From Sphingomonas sp. TZW2008 (lineage in GTDB: Bacteria > Pseudomonadota > Alphaproteobacteria > Sphingomonadales > Sphingomonadaceae), in contig NZ_BDJB01000011.1 of the NCBI RefSeq assembly GCF_002117915.1, positions 101,901 through 165,900 on the forward strand: a DNA stretch of 64,000 nt, read 5' to 3'. Position numbers and translations under genes: made by a program. The notes beneath the pieces were generated by a model. The model was not told the DNA's origin and searched no databases. It was given only the letters and a program-made list of their open reading frames with translations. This document shows positions 9,331 to 16,546 of this stretch, one piece after another (the first letter of the stretch is position 1; the number at the start of each line of letters is the position of its first letter).

Positions 9331-9918
9331 ATGGCCGACGATCCCTTTTCCCTGTTCGACACCTGGTTCGCCGAGGCACGCGAGAGCGAGCCCAACGATC
9401 CCAATGCGATGGCGCTGGCCACCGTCGATGGCGACGGGCGTCCGTCGGTACGCATGGTGCTGCTGAAGGGGCACGGGCCCGACGGCTTCGTGTTCTACAC
9501 CAACCGCGAGAGCCGCAAGGCGCAGGACCTGCGCGCCAACGCCAATGTCGCCCTTCTCTTCCACTGGAAATCGCAGCGCCGGCAGATCCGTATCGAGGGC
9601 GCGGTGACGCGGGTCAGCGATACGGAGAGCGACGCCTATTTCGCGACGCGCGGGCGCGATTCGCAGCTCGGCGCCTGGGCGTCGGAGCAATCGCGACCGC
9701 TTGCCGCGCGATCGATCTTCGAGGGGCGGTTCGAGGCGATGAAGTTCCGTTTCGAGGGCGGCGACGTGCCGCGTCCGCCGCATTGGGGCGGCTATCGCGT
9801 GATGCCGCAGCAGATCGAATTCTGGCAGGATCGCGCACATCGCCTACATGAGCGGCGCTTGTTCGTTCGCGCAGATGGTGCGGACGGCGACTGGACCGAA
9901 GGGCTGCTCTACCCATGA
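9331..9918 (+). CDS. pdxH: Pyridoxamine 5'-phosphate oxidase
   Basis: FMN-dependent cytosolic enzyme that oxidises pyridoxine or pyridoxamine 5'-phosphate to pyridoxal 5'-phosphate, the last step of vitamin B6 coenzyme synthesis and salvage. At 195 residues it is of normal family length. Recognisable motifs are RMVLLKG near 40-47 and FYTNRESRKAQDL near 55-67. The C-terminal block contains RPPHWGGYRV and FWQDRAHRLHER, followed by a short tail ending WTEGLLYP. The start ATG lies in the pdxH/ku divergent region. The stop overlaps the next gene's start (ATGA), so it is translationally coupled to the CDF transporter. Confidence 0.95.
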   Translation: MADDPFSLFDTWFAEARESEPNDPNAMALATVDGDGRPSVRMVLLKGHGPDGFVFYTNRESRKAQDLRANANVALLFHWKSQRRQIRIEGAVTRVSDTESDAYFATRGRDSQLGAWASEQSRPLAARSIFEGRFEAMKFRFEGGDVPRPPHWGGYRVMPQQIEFWQDRAHRLHERRLFVRADGADGDWTEGLLYP

Positions 9919-10862
9919 CGCGCGAGGAACGCCGCCGGATCATCCCGCTCGCGATGCGCGCGGCGCTCGCCAGCGTCGCGATGGCGACCTTTCTGCTGGC
10001 GCTGAAAGGCTTTGCCGCGTGGCACACCGGATCGGTCGCGATGCTCGGCTCGCTCGCCGATACCGGGCTCGATCTGCTCGCCAGTCTCGTCACGCTCTAC
10101 GGCGTCAAGCTCGCGGCCGAGCCGGCGGACCACGATCACCGCTTCGGCCACGGCAAGGCGGAGGCGCTCGCCGCGCTGTTCCAGGTGGTGCTGATCACCG
10201 CGTCGGCGATCGGCATCGCGTGGCGCGCGGTGGAGCGCTTCTCCAACCCGCAGGTCAACGAGGATGCGTCGCTGGGGATCGGCGTGTCGCTGCTGGCGAT
10301 CGTCGCGACCTTCGGCCTGCTCGCCTATCAGCGCAGCATCATCCGCAAGACCGGATCGGTCGCAATCCTCGCCGACAACGTCCACTACCAGTCGGACGTG
10401 CTGCTCAACTGCGCGGTGATCGCGGCGCTGGTGCTCGATCAGATGGCGGGGCTGTCGGGCGCTGATCCGGTGTTCGGCATCGCCATCGCGCTGTGGCTCG
10501 CATGGGGTGCGTTCAGCGCGTCGAGCCAGGCGATCGACATGCTGATGGACAAGGAGTGGCCCGAGGACCAGCGCGCCGCGTTCATCGAGATCGCCGCGCG
10601 CCAGCCGGGCATCCGCGGCATCCACGATTTCCGCACGCGGCGCGCGGGAAGCCACGATTTCGCGCAATTCCACATGGAGGTCGACCGTCAGCTGACGGTG
10701 GGCGCGGCGCACGACATCGTCGAGAGCGTCGAGCGGCGGCTGCGCGACGTGTTCCCGCGCGTCGAGGTGCTGATCCACCTCGATCCCGAAGGACACGTCG
10801 ATACCGACAACCCGCTGGTGGAAGCCGACGTGACGCCGCATTGGTTTGGTAAGCGCGTGTAA
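9915..10862 (+). CDS. Cation diffusion facilitator (CDF) metal transporter
   Basis: Inner-membrane divalent-metal/proton antiporter of the CDF family (FieF/CzcD-like), 315 residues. About six membrane segments occupy residues 12-190. The first metal-binding stretch shows DTGLDLLASLVTLYGV, followed by a His-rich HDHRFGHGKAEA. The second, within the later helices, is HYQSDVLLN. The cytoplasmic C-terminal domain (about 205-305) contains the usual IHDFRTRRAGSHDFAQFHMEV dimerisation fold. Its ATG overlaps the pdxH stop by four bases. The last six codons and the stop lie inside the first unit of a tandem hairpin repeat, so the protein's C terminus is written by repeat sequence. Confidence 0.93.
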   Translation: MTREERRRIIPLAMRAALASVAMATFLLALKGFAAWHTGSVAMLGSLADTGLDLLASLVTLYGVKLAAEPADHDHRFGHGKAEALAALFQVVLITASAIGIAWRAVERFSNPQVNEDASLGIGVSLLAIVATFGLLAYQRSIIRKTGSVAILADNVHYQSDVLLNCAVIAALVLDQMAGLSGADPVFGIAIALWLAWGAFSASSQAIDMLMDKEWPEDQRAAFIEIAARQPGIRGIHDFRTRRAGSHDFAQFHMEVDRQLTVGAAHDIVESVERRLRDVFPRVEVLIHLDPEGHVDTDNPLVEADVTPHWFGKRV

Positions 10863-10954
10863 CGCGCTTGGGGTTTGGTAAGCGCGTGTAACGCGCCTGG
10901 GGGTTCGGCAAGCGCGTGTGACGCGCCGGGGGTTCGGCAAGCGCGTGTGACGCG
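10845..10954 (+). repeat. Four tandem 29-30 bp units, each a hairpin
   Basis: Units begin at 10845, 10874, 10904 and 10933. Each reads T-T-T/C-GG-T/C-AAGCGCGTGT-A/G-ACGCG followed by a G-rich spacer. The core AAGCGCGT-GTA-ACGCGCTT of unit 1 is a perfect 8-bp stem with a 3-base loop. Units 2 and 3 keep 6-bp stems (GCGCGT/ACGCGC) and unit 4 keeps 5 bp. Unit 1 overlaps the end of the CDF transporter gene and contains its TAA stop. Unit 4 ends 21 bases before the phzF-like start. No T-run follows any unit, so they are not textbook terminators. Confidence 0.9.
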
Positions 10955-10975
10955 AGAAGGGCAAGAGCAGCGACC

Positions 10976-11770
10976 ATGAGAATTCCGTTCGCGCAGATCG
11001 ATGCGTTCGCCGATGCTGCCTTCACCGGCAATCCGGCCGCGGTGATGCCGCTGTCGCAGTGGCTCGACGATGCGACGCTGCAGAAGATCGCGCAGGAGAA
11101 CAACCTGTCGGAAACCGCGTTCATCGTGCCCGCGACGAGCGGCGCGGCGGATTTCGACCTGCGCTGGTTCACCCCGGCGGCTGAGGTCGCGCTGTGCGGC
11201 CATGCGACGCTGGCGAGCGGGCATTTCGTGCTGTCGGCGGACACGACGCGCGAGACGGTGCGCTTCGCGACGCGGCAGGCGGGGGTGCTTGAGGTCGGGC
11301 GGCGCGGCGCGGGGTACGAGATGGCGCTGCCGGCGTGGCGGCCGACCCCGAAGCCGCTCGACACGATCGTCGCGGCGCTCGGCGTCGAGGCGCGCGAGAC
11401 GCTGTGGCACGACAAGGGCTATGCGCTGGTGATCGTCGACGACGAAGCGGCGGTGCGCGCCGCGGCGCCCGACGGGCGCGCGGTAAAGGCGCTGGGCCCG
11501 TATGTGCTGATCGTCGCGGCGCGTGGCGAGACGGCGGACATCGTCAGCCGCGTCTTCACCGACTATTTCGATATCTCCGAGGATCCGGTGACGGGCTCTG
11601 CGCACGCGGTGATGGTGCCCTATTGGGCCGAGGTGCTGGAGCGCGACAAATTCTCCGCCTATCAGGCGAGCGCGCGCGGCGGCCGTGTCGGCTGCCGGCT
11701 CGATGGCGAGCGGGTGATGCTGACGGGATCGTGCGTGACGGTGATCGAGGGGACGTTCCTACTGCCGTGA
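10976..11770 (+). CDS. PhzF family isomerase
   Basis: 264-residue member of the PhzF/diaminopimelate-epimerase-fold superfamily. Signature features are the N-terminal FAQIDAFADAAFTGNPAAVM, the presumed catalytic glutamate in NNLSETAFI (about residue 45), RWFTPAAEVALCGHATLASGH near 65-85 and the C-terminal DYFDISEDPVTGSAH near 193-207. Such proteins catalyse isomerisation or epimerisation of small molecules. Without other phenazine genes nearby, phenazine synthesis should not be inferred. It is separated from the CDF gene by the tandem hairpin repeats and has no coupled partner. Confidence 0.92.
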   Translation: MRIPFAQIDAFADAAFTGNPAAVMPLSQWLDDATLQKIAQENNLSETAFIVPATSGAADFDLRWFTPAAEVALCGHATLASGHFVLSADTTRETVRFATRQAGVLEVGRRGAGYEMALPAWRPTPKPLDTIVAALGVEARETLWHDKGYALVIVDDEAAVRAAAPDGRAVKALGPYVLIVAARGETADIVSRVFTDYFDISEDPVTGSAHAVMVPYWAEVLERDKFSAYQASARGGRVGCRLDGERVMLTGSCVTVIEGTFLLP

Positions 11771-11831
11771 TCCTGCACTGGCCTGCTGCCTTGGGGCGGC
11801 GCCGGCCGGACGGCGCGGCACAGCGTGCAAC

Positions 11832-12095
11832 CTAGTCACCGCGGCGGTTGTTGCGACCGCGCGTCATCGGATCGGGCTTGCGCGGCTTGATCCAGCCATC
11901 GGGCGGGGTAACGCGCGCCTGGCTTGTGCCGAGCCCCATTGCGCCGGGCTGCTGGCGCGACAGGCCGGCGACGTCGCCCGGGTCCTCGCCGGTCTGGCGC
12001 AGGATCGCGAGCCGGTCGCGCAGCTTCCCCGCCGCCTCGAAGTCGAGCGCCGCGGCGGCGGCATCCATCGCGCGCTGCAATTCCTCTGCGGTCAT
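11832..12095 (-). CDS. UVR (UvrB/UvrC) motif-containing small protein
   Basis: 87-residue protein whose first 35 residues ([23 protein letters not shown], continuing RLAIL) match the UvrB/UvrC interaction motif, a helical hairpin. The rest is polar and ends in a basic tail ([12 protein letters not shown]). Its ATG overlaps the end of mnmA by four bases, so it is coupled to mnmA. A link to nucleotide-excision repair is possible from the motif alone. In other proteins the same motif works as a generic protein-protein contact, so the role is open. Confidence 0.85.
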   Translation of the reverse strand: MTAEELQRAMDAAAAALDFEAAGKLRDRLAILRQTGEDPGDVAGLSRQQPGAMGLGTSQARVTPPDGWIKPRKPDPMTRGRNNRRGD

Positions 12096-13198
12096 GCCGC
12101 GACCAGCGCGGGTTCGGTCGCCGCGATCCAGCCGCCGCCGAGTACGCGGTCGCCATCGTAGAGCACCGCCGCCTGCCCTGGCGATACGCCATATTCGGGC
12201 GCATCGAAGATCAGCCGGTCACCGTCGAAGCGCGCGGGGACCGGCTTCGCCATCGAGCGCACCTTGGCGCTGAGCGGGCGATCAAGCGGACCGAGCACGT
12301 TCATGTCGGCGAGCGTCGCGGCGCCGACCGCGAGCGCGGCGCGCGGGCCGACGACGACGCGGCGTGCCTCCGGCTCGAGCCGGACGACGTAGAGCGGCTC
12401 GGGCTGGCCGCCGATCTCGAGCCCGCGGCGCTGGCCGACGGTGTAGTGGATGATCCCGGCGTGCTGCCCGAGCGTGCGGCCGGCGAGATCGACGATGTCG
12501 CCACCCGCCCCCGCCTCGGGTCGCAGCTTCTTGACCAGCCCGGCATAGTCGCCGTCCGGCACGAAGCAGATGTCCTGGCTGTCGGGCTTGGCGGCGATGC
12601 CGAGCCCTGCCTCGGCCGCGAGCTCGCGCACCCGCGCTTTGGGCAGCGCACCAAGCGGAAAACGCAGGAAATCGAGCTGCGCGGCGGTGGTGGCAAACAG
12701 GAAGTAGCTCTGGTCGCGCGCGGGATCGATCGCGCGGTGTAGCTCCGGACCGGAGGCGGCGACGATGCGGCGGACATAATGGCCGGTGGCGAGGCAATCG
12801 GCGCCGAGATCGCGCGCCAGCGCGAAAAGATCGGTGAACTTTGGCCCCATGTTGCACTGGACACAGGGAATCGGCGTGCGCCCAGCGAGATATTCGTCGG
12901 CGAAGCGATCGACCACCTGCGTGCGGAAGCTCGATTCGTGATCGAACACATAGTGCGCGATGCCGAGCCGGTCGCACACCGCGCGCGCGTCCCGGATGTC
13001 GCGCCCGGCACAGCATGCGCCCGGCCGCGCCGTCGCCTCGCCGTGATCGTAGAGCTGGAGCGTGACGCCGATCGTTTCTGCGCCGCTCGCCGCGGCGAGC
13101 GCCGCGACGACCGAACTGTCGACCCCGCCCGACATGGCGACGACGATGCGGCGCGGGCGCTGGCCGCCCGCAAGCTGGAAATCACCCGGTTCGATCAC
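12092..13198 (-). CDS. mnmA: tRNA-specific 2-thiouridylase MnmA
   Basis: Cytosolic tRNA-modifying enzyme, 368 residues, which installs the 2-thio group on uridine 34 of tRNAs for Lys, Glu and Gln. The N-terminal PP-loop ATP-binding motif SGGVDSS is at residues 23-29. The catalytic cysteines lie in PIPCVQCN (about 106-113) and DSQDICFVP (about 206-214). The C-terminal part carries [13 protein letters not shown], characteristic of MnmA. The ATG at 13198 gives a short extension before the PP-loop, which is usual in this group. A small UVR-motif gene follows with a four-base overlap. Confidence 0.96.
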   Translation of the reverse strand: MIEPGDFQLAGGQRPRRIVVAMSGGVDSSVVAALAAASGAETIGVTLQLYDHGEATARPGACCAGRDIRDARAVCDRLGIAHYVFDHESSFRTQVVDRFADEYLAGRTPIPCVQCNMGPKFTDLFALARDLGADCLATGHYVRRIVAASGPELHRAIDPARDQSYFLFATTAAQLDFLRFPLGALPKARVRELAAEAGLGIAAKPDSQDICFVPDGDYAGLVKKLRPEAGAGGDIVDLAGRTLGQHAGIIHYTVGQRRGLEIGGQPEPLYVVRLEPEARRVVVGPRAALAVGAATLADMNVLGPLDRPLSAKVRSMAKPVPARFDGDRLIFDAPEYGVSPGQAAVLYDGDRVLGGGWIAATEPALVAA

Positions 13199-13361
13199 GG
13201 GCGTTTATCTAGGGCGGGCTATCCCTCGGGGCTAGTGAGGGAACGGCGCCGTGCGGCGTGCGATCTTCATCAAGCAGGCGCGAGCCCCGGCTTTACCGCG
13301 CGTTCACCTCGCCCGCCTAGACGGGAGATCGCCGTGGAATTGCACAGGAAATCAGCGTCGC

Positions 13362-13589
13362 GTGGATCTGAGCTTTTTTCGTTTCGACCGCACGACGCCG
13401 CTCGTCACGCTGCCGACGGATCTTGCGGTGCTGATGGTGGAGATGACGGCGCGGCAGGCGGCATCGCCGACCGCGACGATCTACGCCCGGTCGGCGCGCG
13501 TGCGGCTCGATTCGGCGCTTTTCGCGCCCGTCGACGGGGCGTTCAACGGTCCGGTGGCGGCGGCGATGGTACGATGGAAGGACGAATGA
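13362..13589 (+). CDS. Hypothetical 75-residue protein
   Basis: Short frame starting at GTG (VDLSFFRFDRTTPLV...AAAMVRWKDE). I do not recognise it. Codon third positions are strongly G/C, as in neighbouring genes, and the composition is protein-like, unlike the other frames of this region. AGGAA lies 11 bases before the GTG, which is a little far. It occupies the gap between leftward mnmA and rightward sciP. A longer reading from 13251 exists, but its extra N terminus looks like non-coding translation. Confidence 0.45.
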   Translation: MDLSFFRFDRTTPLVTLPTDLAVLMVEMTARQAASPTATIYARSARVRLDSALFAPVDGAFNGPVAAAMVRWKDE

Positions 13590-13691
13590 ACGCGCTGTTT
13601 ACCCATACCCTTTAGCGAGCCTTCAAGCGCCCAGATTACAGAAGGCTCACGTGTTGGCGAAGGGGCCCCCGCCCCGAACCGAGGTTTAGGA

Positions 13692-13991
13692 ATGATCGAG
13701 AACCAGAAAATCCGTCCGGCACGTGTCATCGGCCCGCTCGGCGAGCCGCTGACGCTGGATAGCCTGCCGCCACCGTCGACGACGCGTTGGGTGGTACGGC
13801 GCAAGGCCGAGGTGGTCGCCGCGGTGAACGGCGGGCTGCTGACGGTGGACGAGGTGTGCCAGCGCTACGGATTGACGGTCGAGGAATTCGCCGGGTGGCA
13901 GCGCGCGATCGATCGATCGGGCATGCCGGGGCTGCGCGTGACGCGCATCCAGCACTATAAGTCCTTGTACGAGCGGCAGCAGAAGTTCTGA
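13692..13991 (+). CDS. sciP: SciP-type (DUF1153) CtrA-inhibitory regulator
   Basis: 99-residue protein whose sequence closely follows the alphaproteobacterial DUF1153/SciP family: VIGPLGEPLTLDSLPPP, TTRWVVRRKAEVVAAVNGG near residues 30-48, CQRYGLTVEEFAGWQ near 56-70 and a C-terminal RVTRIQHYK. In Caulobacter SciP is a small helix-turn-helix protein that binds CtrA or CtrA-dependent promoters and shuts off CtrA activation in the swarmer phase. Here it presumably serves the same cell-cycle circuit; the ctrA gene is not in the window. The start ATG is close after GAGGTTTAGGA. Confidence 0.9.
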   Translation: MIENQKIRPARVIGPLGEPLTLDSLPPPSTTRWVVRRKAEVVAAVNGGLLTVDEVCQRYGLTVEEFAGWQRAIDRSGMPGLRVTRIQHYKSLYERQQKF

Positions 13992-14081
13992 TTCGCATTA
14001 CGGCAGCGGAACAACATTCGCGCCCAAGAGTCTTTTCCCCAGCGCCCCACCGTGCGGGCGGTTAACGTAGGGGAATTAGTT

Positions 14082-14339
14082 ATGGGTATCATTCTCTGGT
14101 TGATTGTCGGCGGTGTGATCGGCTGGCTGGCGAGCATCATCATGCGCACCGATGCGCAGCAGGGCATCTTCCTGAACATCGTCGTCGGCGTGATCGGCGC
14201 GTTCATCGGCGGCCTGATCATCTCGGGCGGGTCGATCAACAACGCCCCGCTGACGCTGACGTCGTTCCTGGTGTCGCTGCTCGGCGCGGTTGTGCTGCTC
14301 GGCATCGTCAACCTTTTCCGTCGCGGCAGCGTGCGCTAA
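14082..14339 (+). CDS. GlsB/YeaQ/YmgE family membrane protein
   Basis: 85-residue protein with three hydrophobic segments (about residues 2-22, 30-52 and 60-80). It has the glycine-rich pattern of the GlsB/YeaQ/YmgE (transglycosylase-associated) family: GGVIGWLASIIMRTDAQQG and a short basic tail. Members are small inner-membrane proteins often induced by stress. The ATG at 14082 follows AGGGGA and starts directly at the first membrane segment, so I prefer it to the GTG ten codons upstream. A GGAAC lies at 14008-14012, but its spacing to a TT is long (20). A strong hairpin terminator follows the stop. Confidence 0.9.
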   Translation: MGIILWLIVGGVIGWLASIIMRTDAQQGIFLNIVVGVIGAFIGGLIISGGSINNAPLTLTSFLVSLLGAVVLLGIVNLFRRGSVR

Positions 14340-14365
14340 GTCGCACCGCCACTACGGCTTGATAG

Positions 14366-14397
14366 ACGGCCGCCCGAGCAATCGGGCGGCCGTTCTT
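14366..14397. terminator. Strong shared hairpin terminator
   Basis: Perfect 12-bp stem: ACGGCCGCCCGA (14366-14377), loop GCAA, TCGGGCGGCCGT (14382-14393), then TCTT. It lies between the rightward GlsB-type gene and the end of the leftward SIMPL gene, so it probably serves both. The short T-rich tail favours the rightward direction. Confidence 0.85.
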
Positions 14398-14401
14398 GAT
14401 T

Positions 14402-15133
14402 CTAGCGCAGGATGAAGCGCACGCGGACGGTGGCGCTGATCTCCGTCTCGCCAGGCATCACCCGCGTCGCAGCGTCGCTCGCCATCTCGGCGCGGGCGAA
14501 CTGCACCATCGGCGGGCGAGGGCTATCGCCGCGGTTCTCACCCGCCTCGTCGATCGCCGCGATGCGGTCGACGCGCAGCCCCGCGGCTTGGGCGTAGAGT
14601 TCCGCACGAGCGCGGGCGCGCTTCACCGCATCCGACCGCGCCGCGTCGAGCGCCGCCTCGGGCTGATCGACCGCCATCTGCGGCCCGTCGATCTGGTTCG
14701 CGCCTGCCTTAACGAGCGCGTCGAGCGCCGCGCCACTCTTGGCCACGTCACGGAACTTGACCGCAACGGTATTAGTCGCCTGATAGCCGGTGATCACCGG
14801 CGGCTGATTGTCGGTGTAGCGATATTGCGGCTGCAGCCCGACGTTGGCAGTGGCGATGTCGCGCGCGGCGATGCCGGCAGCGCGCAGCGCCGCGATTACC
14901 CGGTCCATCCGCTGTGCATTCTCCGCCAGCGCCGCGGCGGCGGTCGGCGACTGCGTCACCACCCCGGCGCGCAGCGTCGCGACGTCGGGCGTGCGCATCG
15001 TCCGGCCCGTCGCCACCACGTCGAGCACGGTCGCGTCGGGTAGGATCGGCGTAGTCTCGAGTGGCTGCGCCGCGGCCGGGCTCGCGGCGGCGGCGAGCGC
15101 GAGCAGCGCGGCTGTGGCGAAATGGTAACGCAT
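14402..15133 (-). CDS. SIMPL-domain (DUF541) periplasmic protein
   Basis: 243-residue secreted protein with a clear signal peptide (MRYHFATAALLALAAAASPAAAQ). The body is the SIMPL/DUF541 domain: VVATGRTMRTPDVATLRAG near 40-58, the long helix SPTAAAALAENAQRMDRVIAALRAAGI, and the C-terminal YAQAAGLRVDRIAAIDE and EISATVRVRFIL. The family forms oligomeric periplasmic or outer-membrane-associated assemblies of uncertain function. The start is the ATG preceded by GGGAGATTAATTGC, because the signal peptide begins there; the longer upstream reading is not protein-like. Confidence 0.92.
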   Translation of the reverse strand: MRYHFATAALLALAAAASPAAAQPLETTPILPDATVLDVVATGRTMRTPDVATLRAGVVTQSPTAAAALAENAQRMDRVIAALRAAGIAARDIATANVGLQPQYRYTDNQPPVITGYQATNTVAVKFRDVAKSGAALDALVKAGANQIDGPQMAVDQPEAALDAARSDAVKRARARAELYAQAAGLRVDRIAAIDEAGENRGDSPRPPMVQFARAEMASDAATRVMPGETEISATVRVRFILR

Positions 15134-15345
15134 GCAATTAATCTCCCGTTGGATCGGTGCAGTCGCTGTGGCCGCGCCGCGGCGAACGCAAGCTGAACGG
15201 AAGGAATATTGAGGCAAACCGATTTTTCTGCCATCGCGCCGGCGGGGCAATCCGGCGCTTGAGCCGGGTGATATATTTCGATAATACAGCTAGTATGACT
15301 GGCGGACGATCCTGCGATGGCGGATCGAAACGGGATGTGAGGGGC

Positions 15346-16542
15346 ATGAACTACGAAGCCGGCAACCTTGAGGGCGAGACCCTGATGCTCGAGGGGCCGG
15401 AGTCGGGCGCCGCGCGGCGGCGCCGGCGGTGGCTGATCGTAGCGCTGGTGGCCGTGCTCGTGATCGCCGCGGCGGCGTGGTTCTTCTCGCGCGGGGACGC
15501 GCCGGCGCCCAAGGGATCGGCGGCGGATCAGGCGCCCAGCGTCACCGTGGTGGTGCCGGGTCGTGCCGCGGTGGACCGGGCGATCAGCGCCAACGGCACG
15601 CTCGCCGCGCGCCGCGAGATGCCGGTCGGCGTCGCAGGCGAGGGCGGCATGGTGACGCGCGTGCTCGTCGAACCAGGCCAGTGGGTCGGGGCGGGGCAGG
15701 TGCTCGCCACGGTCGATCGGTCGGTGCAGACGCAGACCGCGGCGAGCCTCGCCGCGCAGGTCAACGTGGCGCGCGCCGACCTGACGCTCGCGCAGTCCGA
15801 GCTCGATCGCGCGCAGCAGCTCGTCGGGCGCGGCTTCATCAGCCAAGCCGACGTGCAGCGCCGGATCGCGACGCGCGACGCGGCGGCGGCACGCGTCAAG
15901 GTGGCGACGGCGTCCGCGTCAGAGCAGCGCGCGCGCAACGGCCGGCTCGACATCCGCGCGCCAGCCGCTGGGCTGGTGCTGACGCGCCAGGTGGAGCCGG
16001 GGCAGATCATCAGTTCGGCATCGGGCACGCTGTTCCGCATGGCCAAGGGCGGCGAGATGGAGCTGCGCGCGCAGCTTGCGGAAAGCGATCTCGTCACGCT
16101 GCGCCCCGGCGCGCGCGCGCGCGTGACTCCGGTGGGCGACACGCGATCGTTCGACGGCCAGGTGTGGCAGGTGTCACCGGTGATCGATCCCACGACCCGC
16201 CAAGGCATTGCGCGCATCGCGCTCGGCTACGATGCCGCGCTGCGGCCGGGCGGTTTCGCCTCGGCAGTGATCGTCGGGGGGACGGCCAACGTGCCCGAAC
16301 TGCCGCAATCGGCGATCATGAGCGACGACAAGGGCAATTTCGTCTATGTCGCCGACAAGGGCAATGTCGTGCGGCGGCGCGACGTGCGGCTGGGCACGGT
16401 GAACGACACGTCGGTGGCGATCGCCGACGGGCTGGACGGCAGCGAGCGCGTCGTCGTCTCGGCCGGCGCGTTCCTCAACCCGGGGCAGAAGATCGCGCCG
16501 GTGCTGACCAAGCGTCAGCCGACGACCAACAGCGGAGTGTGA
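15346..16542 (+). CDS. RND efflux periplasmic adaptor (HlyD family)
   Basis: 398-residue membrane-fusion protein linking an RND pump to an outer-membrane channel. A single membrane anchor spans about residues 28-45 (WLIVALVAVLVIAAAAWFF) after an RRRRR stretch. A lipoyl/barrel region, a helical hairpin (AQVNVARADLTLAQSELDRA near 145-164) and the beta-barrel segment SASGTLFRMAKGGEMELRAQ follow. The ATG after GTGAGGGGC is chosen; upstream frame is not protein-like. It lies 4 bases before the permease gene, so the two form one operon. No outer-membrane channel gene is adjacent, so the pump probably borrows a TolC-like partner encoded elsewhere. Confidence 0.94.
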   Translation: MNYEAGNLEGETLMLEGPESGAARRRRRWLIVALVAVLVIAAAAWFFSRGDAPAPKGSAADQAPSVTVVVPGRAAVDRAISANGTLAARREMPVGVAGEGGMVTRVLVEPGQWVGAGQVLATVDRSVQTQTAASLAAQVNVARADLTLAQSELDRAQQLVGRGFISQADVQRRIATRDAAAARVKVATASASEQRARNGRLDIRAPAAGLVLTRQVEPGQIISSASGTLFRMAKGGEMELRAQLAESDLVTLRPGARARVTPVGDTRSFDGQVWQVSPVIDPTTRQGIARIALGYDAALRPGGFASAVIVGGTANVPELPQSAIMSDDKGNFVYVADKGNVVRRRDVRLGTVNDTSVAIADGLDGSERVVVSAGAFLNPGQKIAPVLTKRQPTTNSGV

Positions 16543-16546
16543 CGCG

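Noticed and set aside
10845..10954. CRISPR array
   Set aside because: The units are directly adjacent with nearly identical sequence throughout and no variable spacers.
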